Assembly: GCF_900163835.1 (NCBI RefSeq)
Contig: NZ_FUKR01000018.1
Location: forward strand, 1 to 38,577
Reading direction: 5' to 3'
From: Mycetocola reblochoni REB411
GTDB lineage: Bacteria > Actinomycetota > Actinomycetes > Actinomycetales > Microbacteriaceae
Length of the DNA stretch: 38,577 bases
Program-made: the position numbers and the translations under genes
In this document: in pieces, positions 15,362 through 22,846 of the stretch
How positions within the stretch are numbered: position 1 is the first letter of the stretch
How the letters are laid out: every line of letters begins with the position of its first letter
The notes under the pieces: model-generated
The model's database searches: none
Told to the model about the DNA's origin: nothing
The model's input: only the letters and a program-made list of their open reading frames with translations

Positions 15362-15790
15362 ATGCTTAATGGTTTCAAGGAGTTCATTCTCCGCGGCAAT
15401 GTGGTCGAGCTGGCCGTCGCGGTCGTCGTCGGAACGGCGTTCACCGCGCTGGTGAACGCGCTGGTCGACAGCGTGTTCAACCCGCTCATCGGGGCGCTGT
15501 TCAACGCGGACGACCTGACGAACGCGCTTGACGTGACGATCACGCTGACCGCGGGCAACGCCACGCTGAAGTTCGGCGCCGTGATCGCGGCCATCATCCA
15601 GTTCGTGCTTGTCGCCGCGGTGATCTACTTCTGCGTCGTGCTGCCGCTGAACAAGCTCAAGGAGATGACGGACCGCAAGAAGGCGAAGGGCCTGGTCGAG
15701 GAGGCGGCGGCTCCGACGGAGCTCGAGCTCCTCGCCGAGATCCGTGACCTGCTGTCGGCCGACGGCACCAAGCGCGAGTCCCGCCACTGA
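15362..15790 (+). CDS. mscL: large-conductance mechanosensitive channel MscL
   Basis: 142 residues. MLNGFKEFILRGNVVELAVAVVVG is the family start, with the pore-lining first helix (about 13-42, FILRGNVVELAVAVVVGTAF), a periplasmic loop, the second helix (about 70-98) and the charged C-terminal bundle (LLAEIRDLL). A homopentamer in the membrane that opens under osmotic downshock. AGGAGG lies 8 bases before the ATG. Confidence 0.96.
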   Translation: MLNGFKEFILRGNVVELAVAVVVGTAFTALVNALVDSVFNPLIGALFNADDLTNALDVTITLTAGNATLKFGAVIAAIIQFVLVAAVIYFCVVLPLNKLKEMTDRKKAKGLVEEAAAPTELELLAEIRDLLSADGTKRESRH

Positions 15791-15800
15791 GCTGACCGTT

Positions 15801-15869
15801 TCGGCCGGGGTCCCGGCCGACACGAACGCGCCGTCATCCGCCGTTCCCCTCGGGGATCGGCGGATGACG
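15801..15869 (+). terminator. two stem-loops after mscL
   Basis: First hairpin: arms 15801-15809 and 15812-15820 (TCGGCCGGG/CCCGGCCGA). Second: 12-bp arms 15832-15843 and 15858-15869 with an inner TCCCC/GGGGA pairing. The second lies between the mscL gene and the convergent gene at 15939 and could serve both. Confidence 0.6.
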
Positions 15870-15938
15870 CGTTTCCGGGGCGGGCTGGCCTGTCCGGGGC
15901 GGGGGGCGAGGTCGAGGCTGCCCGCCCGGACGGCGTGG

Positions 15939-16298
15939 TCAGGACCAGTGCGGCGGCAGATCCCTGAGGTAGCGCTCGTCCTCGGGCGAGGAGGTCGTCC
16001 GGCGCGCCGCGTCACGGCGGCGGGCCACCTCGGGGCTGGGATCGCTCCCCGGCGCCGGCTCGAGTCGGGCGCGCCGCGACCCGAGGCGTGTCACCCGCTG
16101 ACGCGTGCCCGGCGCGGTCCCGACGTCCTCCGCGACGGTGCCGGTGTCAACGGAGGAGTCCGCAGCACTAGCGGAGCTCGGCGTCACATCGTTCCCGCCG
16201 CCGGCATCCGTGCCCGCACCGCTTCCGGAACCAGCGGCAGTGTTTGTTCCGTCGTCGGCGCCTGATCCGGCGTCAGTCCCGGAGCGCTCACCGTCCAT
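15939..16298 (-). CDS. small protein of unknown function, disordered with a conserved-looking C-terminus
   Basis: 119 residues. The N-terminal two thirds are Gly/Ser/Thr/Asp-rich and probably disordered. The C-terminus (SPEDERYLRDLPPHWS) resembles the ERW.R.Q.PPHW ending I know from small actinobacterial hypothetical proteins, and a basic patch (VTRLGSRRARL) precedes it. The ATG at 16298 lies inside the end of the helicase-like gene (11-base overlap), which indicates coupled translation. Function unknown; the conserved tail and tight coupling are the reasons to call it a gene. Confidence 0.6.
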   Translation of the reverse strand: MDGERSGTDAGSGADDGTNTAAGSGSGAGTDAGGGNDVTPSSASAADSSVDTGTVAEDVGTAPGTRQRVTRLGSRRARLEPAPGSDPSPEVARRRDAARRTTSSPEDERYLRDLPPHWS

Positions 16299-19200
16299 CG
16301 TGATGGCGGTCCTGGTCCGGCGCCGTGCCGGTGTCGACGGAGCGGTCTGTCGCCCCTTCCTCTCCGGAATGGGGCGGCGTCCCCGCGGGACGGTCATCGT
16401 CGAACGGTGTCGCGGGCGACCCGGCCGACCCGGGACCGTCGTCGACGACGGCACGGGCGGACGGATCGGCCACATCGACGCCCGTGTCGCGAACGGTCTG
16501 GATCGCCTCGGCCACGTCAGTGGTGGTGACGAGCTCGGCCGCGGCGGGGTCCCTGACGCCCTCCGTATCGACCGCCGGTGACGCGATGACCGCGATGGGC
16601 TCGGTGACGGGGGCCAGCGGCTCGACCGGTGCCGGGTTGAGGATTTCGACGACGCGGTCCGCGACGGCGTCCGGGTCACTGAACAGGTCGAAGCTGTGCA
16701 CCCTGAGGTAGTGCCATCCGAGTCGGCGCAGCACCCCCGGGCGCAGACGCAACGACTCCCGCAGGGTGTCCGAGGCGACCTCGCCGTCGGACTCGATGGC
16801 GACCGCCGTCTCGTCGTCGGCGACCACGAGCGCGATCTTCCCCCGATAGCCCACCTCGACCTGAAGGCCCCTGGTGTAGAGCCGCTCGGCCAGGTCCACC
16901 ATCATCGGCGCGGCGTCGTCGGTGTTGGCCGGGGCGGGCTCGTGCGGCTCCGACTGTGCAAGGATCTGGGCCAGCGCGGCCACGCCGTGCTGAATCCGCC
17001 CCTCCTCGAAGTCGTCCGGCCTGATGCACGAGACGATGCGCATGGAGCGCCGCGCGCGCGTCATACCGACGGCGAGCAGGCGATCGCCCCCCGGCTCGGC
17101 GAGCGCACCGAAGTTGGACAGGACGCGCCCGTGCGGCGTCACGCCGTAACCGAGTGAGAAGATCACCCGGTCCCGGCTCTCGGCGACGGACTGCTCCAGG
17201 GTGTACACGCCGAAGGGCTCAGCCCGCTCGCGCAGAAGGAACCCGGCGAGCTCGGTGTGCGTCGAGAACGCCGCCAGGACGGCCTGCTGGACGCGCGTCG
17301 CGTGCTTGTTGCTCGCGGTCACCACCATGAGGGACTCGCGCGGCCGCTCCCTGGCGTGCTCGAGCACGAGGTTGACGACCCGTTCCACCTCGGCATCGAC
17401 GCTCTCCACTCCCCCGGTCTCTGGGTCGGGCATGCCGTGGCCGTTCGGGACGTAGTCGATCGTGAGGCTTCCGTGGCCGAGGAAGGATCCCGCCCAGGGC
17501 AGCGACTCGATCTCCCCGCCGTAGAACCGACGGTTGACCAGTTCGGCGAGGTCCTCGCCACCGGCACGATAGCTGTGGGTCAGTGTGAGTGACGGCAGCA
17601 GCGACGCCAGCTGGTTGATCGCGGAACGGTCGTGCAGCGCCTGCGCGTGCTCGGCCCGCAGCGGCGGCTCCGCCGACGTCCCGATCGCCGTCCGGAACGG
17701 CGTCGGGCTCTGCGTCACCGGGTCACCGACGGCGACGACCTGCTTCGCTCTGCGGATCGCACCAGCGTTCTCCGCGAGCGTCGTCGCCCCCGCGTCGACG
17801 AGGATCACCGTGTCGAACACGATGTCCTCGGGCAGCTGCGCGACCTCGTACGGCGAGCTCATCCAGACGGGCGACAGGGTGCGGAACAGGTGGGGGGCGA
17901 CGCGGTGGACGGTCTCTGCGGTGACCCGGTCGCCGCGCAGCAGCTGCTTGAGCGCCGAGGCCTCCCCCGGCCAGTCGACCAGACCGACCTTCCAGGCGTC
18001 GGCGAGGCTCGCGGCGAGGACCGCCCCTGAGGCGGCCGCGTGCGCGTCGTCGACGAGCCGGAAGTCCGACTCGAGCCGGTCGATCACGCTGGTGTTGGCC
18101 CCCAGCAGGGCCTTGTCCTCGGCGAGCATGCGCTCGAGGACCGACTGCCACCAGGCCAGCTCCAGCTCGCTCGCCACCCGGCGCTCGGGCACGTGGCGGA
18201 CCGACAGGTCGTTGATGAGCGGGTCGAGCCCGAGCTCGCGCAGCTGGGTGATGAGGGTGGTGCGCTCCTGCAGGTTGTCCATCACCGTCGAGTCGGCGGC
18301 CAGACCGGCCATCACCCGGACCAGCTCGTTGATCGGCACCGCTGTGAGCGCCTCGTCCCTGGCGCGTCCGAGGGGACGGTCCAGGGCGGTGAGGTCCGCC
18401 GCGATCTTCTGGTAGGCGACCTGCACATCGTTGATGCCGAGCGGGACGTCCGGGGCGACCCCGGCGGAGACGTAGCGCTGCCACAGCGTGCGCTGCTGCT
18501 GGATCTTGCGGAGCGACTCGTTGAGGTCCCCGACGTGGACGCCGGGTCGCACGTACTCCCGTGCCAGCTTGCGCAACCGACGGCGGTTCACCGCCGACAT
18601 GCCCTGCGCGTCCCTGCGATTGCTGGTCGCGGCGATCAACTCGCCGAGGGGGCGGTCGAACACGGCAGGGAGGAAACGGTCGAGCGTGTCACGGATGTCG
18701 AGGAGGAGCCGCAGGTACACGCCCAGCTCGTCGATCGACTCGAACGGCCGCATACGGGTCTGCCCGATGAGCTCGTAGGCGCGCTCAAGGAAGCGGGGAA
18801 GCTCGACGCTGTTGAGCTTCTTCGCCAGGGCGTGGGCCGCCTGGGCGTCCGCGGTGGCGTCGAAGTCGGCCCCGTACCAGGGCGAGTCGCCCGGGCCGTA
18901 CTGGAACTCGCCCAGCGCGGCGGCGGCGGCGAGCTTGGCCGCGGCCTCGTCCCTGCGCTCAGCGAGCGCGGCCAGCGCGTCCGCATCCAGTCGCGCGGTG
19001 GTCAACGGCGGCTCGGGGAGCGCGCCGAGCCGGGTCAGCGCTTCCATGGCGTCGATGACCGAGCCCAGGTAGCGCGGATGCGTCCGCTGCAGCGACGTCC
19101 GGTAGTCGAGCAGCACGCGCCTGAGCCGCACGAGCGCGTCGTCGATGTCCGCCGTCCGCGGTGCCTGCGCCTTCTCGTTGCGGGTGATCGCCTGGATCAG

Positions 19201-20328
19201 CTCGCGCCGGAGGGTGAGCGACTGCGCGGCCATCCCCGGCACCCCCACCCGCTCGAGGCGGTGGCGGATGCCGTCGAGCGTGGCTCGTCGGGCACTCACG
19301 ACGAGGACCCTCCTGTGCTGGGCCACGAGGGCACCGAGGGCGTTGACGACCGTCTGCGTCCCGCCCGTCCCCGGCAGGCTCGTGACGACGACCGACTGGC
19401 CCGCCTCGATCTGCGCGATGACGTTCTCCTGCTCTGTGTCCGCGTCGAGCAGGAGGGTGTCGGTCGCGGGCGGGCGCTCGTCCTGTCCCACCGCGTCGAC
19501 CGGCGAGAAGAGACCCGAGACGGTGCGCCGCGCGTATTCGTCCCCCGCGAGGGCGTCGAGCACCGGGTGGTCGAGCTCCTCCAGGTCGCGCACCATGGCG
19601 GCGCCGACGTCGGCGAAGGACGACACCACGAGCCTCGGGTGCACGGCGAAGGACTCGATGTGGGTCGTGACGCTGCGCAGCCGGTCGATCACCGGCTGCG
19701 GCTTGAAGTCACCGGTCGTGACGGCGAGCTCCTCGAACGCCGTGGCATCGAGCGTGATCCCGAACTGCTGCTGCATGACCCGAGCGAGCTCGGGGTTGAG
19801 GACCGTGTTGCCGCGCAGCTTCAGCTCGAAGTCGCGGCCGTACCTCCGGATCGCCATCGGCCGGAGCAGGACAGGAGCCTCGTACTCGACGTCGTCGTGG
19901 CGCCAGGTCGCCAGACCGACCGCCAGGTGGATCGCCTCGATGCCACGCACGGTGCGCATCTCGATTCCCTTGTCGGTGATCCGCTCGGCCGCGATGCGCG
20001 CCCGACGCAGGGCCAGCTCGTCGCGGATGAGGCTGGACAGCAGCGTCGACCGCCCCATGATGAACTGGGGAAGCCCCCCGGGGTGGGTGGTGCTGAGTTC
20101 GATGTGGGTCCCGGAGGCGTCTACGAAGTGGAGCAGCGGCGAGCGCCCGCCCGCCACAGACAACTCGGCCCGCCATTTGGACCTGGTGGTCTCTGCGGCG
20201 TCCTCGGCTGCTGGCGTTTCGCTCATCTGCGCGCTCCCTGGATCATCCGCGGCCTCGGGCGCAGGGCGAAGCGTCGGGTCAGCGCCACCGGCCGGACGCT
20301 GCTCCTGCTTTCGATCGAGAGGCCACAC
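16288..20328 (-). CDS. large helicase-like protein with degenerate ATPase motifs and C-terminal nuclease-like domain
   Basis: 1346 residues, related to actinobacterial DUF4011/AAA superfamily 1 helicase-nucleases. The DUF4011-like start (WRAELSVAGGRSPLLHFVD) begins about residue 52. The P-loop is LPGTGGTQTVV (about 318-328), with G323 where the lysine of GTGKT should be. The Walker B-like VILVDAGATT has A846 in place of the DE glutamate. Later motifs persist: VAVGDPVTQ and VGMTRARRS. Residues about 1142-1229 resemble the MTES_1575/Vsr-type nuclease fold (D1171, E1179 in AIESDG, then LGWHYLRVHSFDLFSDP). The tail is disordered. GTG 20328 sits 6 bases after TAGGCT (leaderless); ATG 20226, with AGGGAG upstream, is the alternative start. 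Confidence 0.82.
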   Translation of the reverse strand: MWPLDRKQEQRPAGGADPTLRPAPEAADDPGSAQMSETPAAEDAAETTRSKWRAELSVAGGRSPLLHFVDASGTHIELSTTHPGGLPQFIMGRSTLLSSLIRDELALRRARIAAERITDKGIEMRTVRGIEAIHLAVGLATWRHDDVEYEAPVLLRPMAIRRYGRDFELKLRGNTVLNPELARVMQQQFGITLDATAFEELAVTTGDFKPQPVIDRLRSVTTHIESFAVHPRLVVSSFADVGAAMVRDLEELDHPVLDALAGDEYARRTVSGLFSPVDAVGQDERPPATDTLLLDADTEQENVIAQIEAGQSVVVTSLPGTGGTQTVVNALGALVAQHRRVLVVSARRATLDGIRHRLERVGVPGMAAQSLTLRRELIQAITRNEKAQAPRTADIDDALVRLRRVLLDYRTSLQRTHPRYLGSVIDAMEALTRLGALPEPPLTTARLDADALAALAERRDEAAAKLAAAAALGEFQYGPGDSPWYGADFDATADAQAAHALAKKLNSVELPRFLERAYELIGQTRMRPFESIDELGVYLRLLLDIRDTLDRFLPAVFDRPLGELIAATSNRRDAQGMSAVNRRRLRKLAREYVRPGVHVGDLNESLRKIQQQRTLWQRYVSAGVAPDVPLGINDVQVAYQKIAADLTALDRPLGRARDEALTAVPINELVRVMAGLAADSTVMDNLQERTTLITQLRELGLDPLINDLSVRHVPERRVASELELAWWQSVLERMLAEDKALLGANTSVIDRLESDFRLVDDAHAAASGAVLAASLADAWKVGLVDWPGEASALKQLLRGDRVTAETVHRVAPHLFRTLSPVWMSSPYEVAQLPEDIVFDTVILVDAGATTLAENAGAIRRAKQVVAVGDPVTQSPTPFRTAIGTSAEPPLRAEHAQALHDRSAINQLASLLPSLTLTHSYRAGGEDLAELVNRRFYGGEIESLPWAGSFLGHGSLTIDYVPNGHGMPDPETGGVESVDAEVERVVNLVLEHARERPRESLMVVTASNKHATRVQQAVLAAFSTHTELAGFLLRERAEPFGVYTLEQSVAESRDRVIFSLGYGVTPHGRVLSNFGALAEPGGDRLLAVGMTRARRSMRIVSCIRPDDFEEGRIQHGVAALAQILAQSEPHEPAPANTDDAAPMMVDLAERLYTRGLQVEVGYRGKIALVVADDETAVAIESDGEVASDTLRESLRLRPGVLRRLGWHYLRVHSFDLFSDPDAVADRVVEILNPAPVEPLAPVTEPIAVIASPAVDTEGVRDPAAAELVTTTDVAEAIQTVRDTGVDVADPSARAVVDDGPGSAGSPATPFDDDRPAGTPPHSGEEGATDRSVDTGTAPDQDRHHDGR

Positions 20329-20334
20329 ACGGCA

Positions 20335-20340
20335 AGCCTA
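20335..20340 (-). promoter_or_regulatory. -10 box for the helicase-like gene
   Basis: TAGGCT on the minus strand followed by 6 bases and a GTG in frame with the gene. The remaining spacer to 20470 holds only a short hairpin (CACGGG-TTT-CCCGTG, 20381-20395) that may end the ABC transporter transcript. Confidence 0.4.
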
Positions 20341-20470
20341 TGACCACCCGGCGAGAATTCCTGGAGACAAGCCGGGATGACACGGGTTTCCCGTGACACG
20401 ACGGTGTGCAGGACCCGGAGCACGGGCGCCGCCGACGGCCGTGTGCTCGTCGGCGACGCCCGAGCGTCGT

Positions 20471-21889
20471 CTAATCGACCGCGAGCGCGGCGACGGGCGT
20501 CACCCTCGTCGCCCTGCGCGAGGGGATGAGCGCTGCGAGCAGCGCGACGGCAGCAGTGACCACGACGACTGCCGCGACGAACGCGAGGGGAACGGTCGGC
20601 CAGACCGCGCCGGAGCTCACCGAGCCGAGCAGCGCCAGCGCGCCCGACCAGCCGTACACGACCCCAAGCAGTACGCCGATGGCCGTCGCGGCGATCGCTC
20701 CCTGTGCACTTTCCGCCGTGATCATGCGGCGAACCTGCCCCCTGGTGAAGCCGACAGCCCGGAGCAGTCCGATCTCACGCCGGCGCTGCATGACCCCGAG
20801 CGTGAGCGTGTTGACCAGACCGACGAGTGCGATGACCACGGCGAAGCCGATCAGACCTGCGAACACGAGGGTCACGTTGTCGATGATCCGGCTCGCCTCC
20901 TCGACGTACTCCTCCGGGGCACCCGCGGTGGTGGCGAACAGCACGGTCCTCGCGGTCGACGCGGCGACGACGAACGTCGTGATCAGAGTGACGCCGATGA
21001 CGATCCCCACCGTGGACCGGGCGCTGCGCTCCGGGTGCCGCATCGCGTTGGCCGCCCCCAGCCGGGCGGGCGCACCTCGGCCGAGCAGCGTGCCGATCAC
21101 GCGCAGCACAGGCGGGATGATCAGCCGGGAGAGGCCGATGACGCCGATGAAGCTGAGCACCCCGCCGAGGAAAGCGACGAGCACCCCCGAGCTGCTGCTC
21201 TGGCCCATCATCACACCGGCACCGAGACCGACGGCACCGGCCGCGACCGCGAGGACCGCCAGGCCGGTGCGCACCGGCCGCCGGGACAGGCGGTCGTACG
21301 GGGCCTCTTCCGCGCTGCCGAGTGCCTGCATCGGCGTCACGGTCAGGACCCGCGCACCGCCGAGCCACGAGGCCAGCCAGGTGGTCAGCGCGCTCGCCAC
21401 CAGGGGAACCGCGAGGACCGGGTCAAGCACCTCGGGAACGGGGAGCGCGACGCCGGAGGCCCGGCCGATCACGCCGACCAGGGCCGCGACCGCCCACCCG
21501 ACGCCGACGCCGAGCACCGATCCCAGCAGGCCGACGACGGCGCCCTCCGTCGCGACGGAACGGCGGAGATCGCGAGCCGAGGCGCCGAGGACCCTGGCGA
21601 GGGCGATCTCGTGCACCCGGCCGGCGATGATCGTGCTGAAGGTGTTCGTCGTGACAACGCCCGCGACGAACACGGCGATCCCGAGGAAGAGGATGGACAG
21701 CACCGTCAGCATCCGCTCGACACCGGCGCTTCCGCCGATCGCCGTCGTGGCGGCGTAGTCGCCGATCATCGAGCTCACCGCCAGCAGTGCGGCGCCGAAG
21801 GCCGCTCCGAGCGCCGTCACGAGGAGGCTGGGCAGGTGCTGTCCCGGCCGACGGGCGAGCTCGGAGCGGGCGAGCGTCCTCGAGCTCAC
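20471..21889 (-). CDS. FtsX/LolC/MacB-type ABC transporter permease
   Basis: 472 residues, about eight membrane helices in two FtsX-like halves. Each half carries the FtsX signature: GRVHEIALARVLGASARDLR near 89-108 and QRRREIGLLRAVGFTRGQVRR near 377-397, then GAVVGLLGSVLG and GAIAATAIGVLLG helices. It starts at a GTG whose first bases overlap the stop of the ATPase gene (GTGA), so the two subunits are made together. Such permeases move lipids, peptides or antibiotics out of the membrane; the cargo cannot be told. Confidence 0.9.
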   Translation of the reverse strand: MSSRTLARSELARRPGQHLPSLLVTALGAAFGAALLAVSSMIGDYAATTAIGGSAGVERMLTVLSILFLGIAVFVAGVVTTNTFSTIIAGRVHEIALARVLGASARDLRRSVATEGAVVGLLGSVLGVGVGWAVAALVGVIGRASGVALPVPEVLDPVLAVPLVASALTTWLASWLGGARVLTVTPMQALGSAEEAPYDRLSRRPVRTGLAVLAVAAGAVGLGAGVMMGQSSSSGVLVAFLGGVLSFIGVIGLSRLIIPPVLRVIGTLLGRGAPARLGAANAMRHPERSARSTVGIVIGVTLITTFVVAASTARTVLFATTAGAPEEYVEEASRIIDNVTLVFAGLIGFAVVIALVGLVNTLTLGVMQRRREIGLLRAVGFTRGQVRRMITAESAQGAIAATAIGVLLGVVYGWSGALALLGSVSSGAVWPTVPLAFVAAVVVVTAAVALLAALIPSRRATRVTPVAALAVD

Positions 21890-22638
21890 GACGCGTCCTC
21901 GAGGCCGAGCACGATCCCGCTGAGCTCCGCCGCGCTGGCCGGCCCGCTGTCGCGCACCAGACGTCCGTCCGCGAGGAACAGGACCCGGTCGGCGTGCGCG
22001 GCGGCAACCGGATCGTGGGTGACCATGGCGATCGACTGCCCGAAGTCGCGGCTGGCGTCCTGCAGCAGCCGGAGCACGTCCCTGCTCGTGGCGGAGTCGA
22101 GCGCCCCTGTGGGCTCGTCCGCGAACACGAGGGTCGGACGGGTGGCCAGCGCGCGAGCGATCGCCACACGCTGCTTCTGTCCACCGCTGAGCTCGTGGGG
22201 GCGGTGGGCGGTACGGTCCCTGAGGCCCAGGCGCGCGATGAGCTCGTCGATCCACGCCGTCTCGGCCGCCGTCGGGGTCCGGCCGTCGAGGTCGAAGGGA
22301 AGAAGGATGTTCCCGCGCACGTCGAGCGTCGGCACGAGGTTGAAGCTCTGGAACACGAAACCGACCTCCCGCCTGCGGAGCACGGTGAGCTCGTCGTCGC
22401 CGAGGCCGGTGATCTCGGTCGAGCCGATCCACGCACGCCCCGAGCTGGCCGAGTCCAGCCCCGCGGCGATGTGCATGAGCGTGGACTTCCCCGACCCACT
22501 CGGACCCATGACGGCGGTGAACTGTCCGGCCGCGAAGGAGAGCGTGACCGCATCGAGCGCGGTGACCCTCGCCTGCTCCGATCCGTAGTGCTTGCTGAGC
22601 TGTTCGACGCGCGCAATGGCGCGGAGGGGTTGTGACAT
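21886..22638 (-). CDS. ABC transporter ATP-binding protein (LolD/MacB/FtsE type)
   Basis: 250 residues. All ATPase motifs are intact: Walker A GPSGSGKST, Q-loop FVFQSFNLVPTL, signature LSGGQKQR, Walker B LVFADEPTGALD and the H-loop MVTHDP. The Q-loop and TGALD patterns are typical of the MacB/LolD branch. The ATG at 22638 is 6 bases after TACGCT, so the transcript is probably leaderless; GGAG lies too close to act as a normal ribosome site. An upstream ATG at 22734 would precede the promoter and is rejected. It energises the permease encoded next. Confidence 0.93.
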   Translation of the reverse strand: MSQPLRAIARVEQLSKHYGSEQARVTALDAVTLSFAAGQFTAVMGPSGSGKSTLMHIAAGLDSASSGRAWIGSTEITGLGDDELTVLRRREVGFVFQSFNLVPTLDVRGNILLPFDLDGRTPTAAETAWIDELIARLGLRDRTAHRPHELSGGQKQRVAIARALATRPTLVFADEPTGALDSATSRDVLRLLQDASRDFGQSIAMVTHDPVAAAHADRVLFLADGRLVRDSGPASAAELSGIVLGLEDAS

Positions 22639-22644
22639 GCTCCG

Positions 22645-22650
22645 AGCGTA
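22645..22650 (-). promoter_or_regulatory. -10 box for leaderless ABC ATPase gene
   Basis: TACGCT on the minus strand, 6 bases before the ATG at 22638. The rest of the spacer to 22846 shows no gene. Confidence 0.5.
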
Positions 22651-22846
22651 GGAACGCGGGGCCGTGTGCCGCGTCCTGCAGCGGAGCCACCCGGTGTCAG
22701 CCGTGAGACCGAGCTTCCGTCCGGCGGGCTCCACCGCGGGGACACTCGCACCGGTGGCGACGCGTCGTGTGACGAGTCGGCACCGTCTCGGGCGGCCGCT
22801 CCGTCGCGCAGCGAACCGGTCTGGTCGTCACGCGGACGGCAAAGGG

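Noticed and set aside
18040-20343. 767-codon open frame on the plus strand opposite the helicase-like gene
   Set aside because: No family motif, and it mirrors the codon pattern of the minus-strand gene.
22639-22734. Longer N-terminus for the ABC ATPase from an upstream ATG
   Set aside because: The extra 32 residues are unlike the family and would start upstream of the TACGCT promoter box.
22639-22846. Possible gene between the ABC ATPase and MMPL genes
   Set aside because: No frame with a start, ribosome site and sensible composition; treated as spacer.
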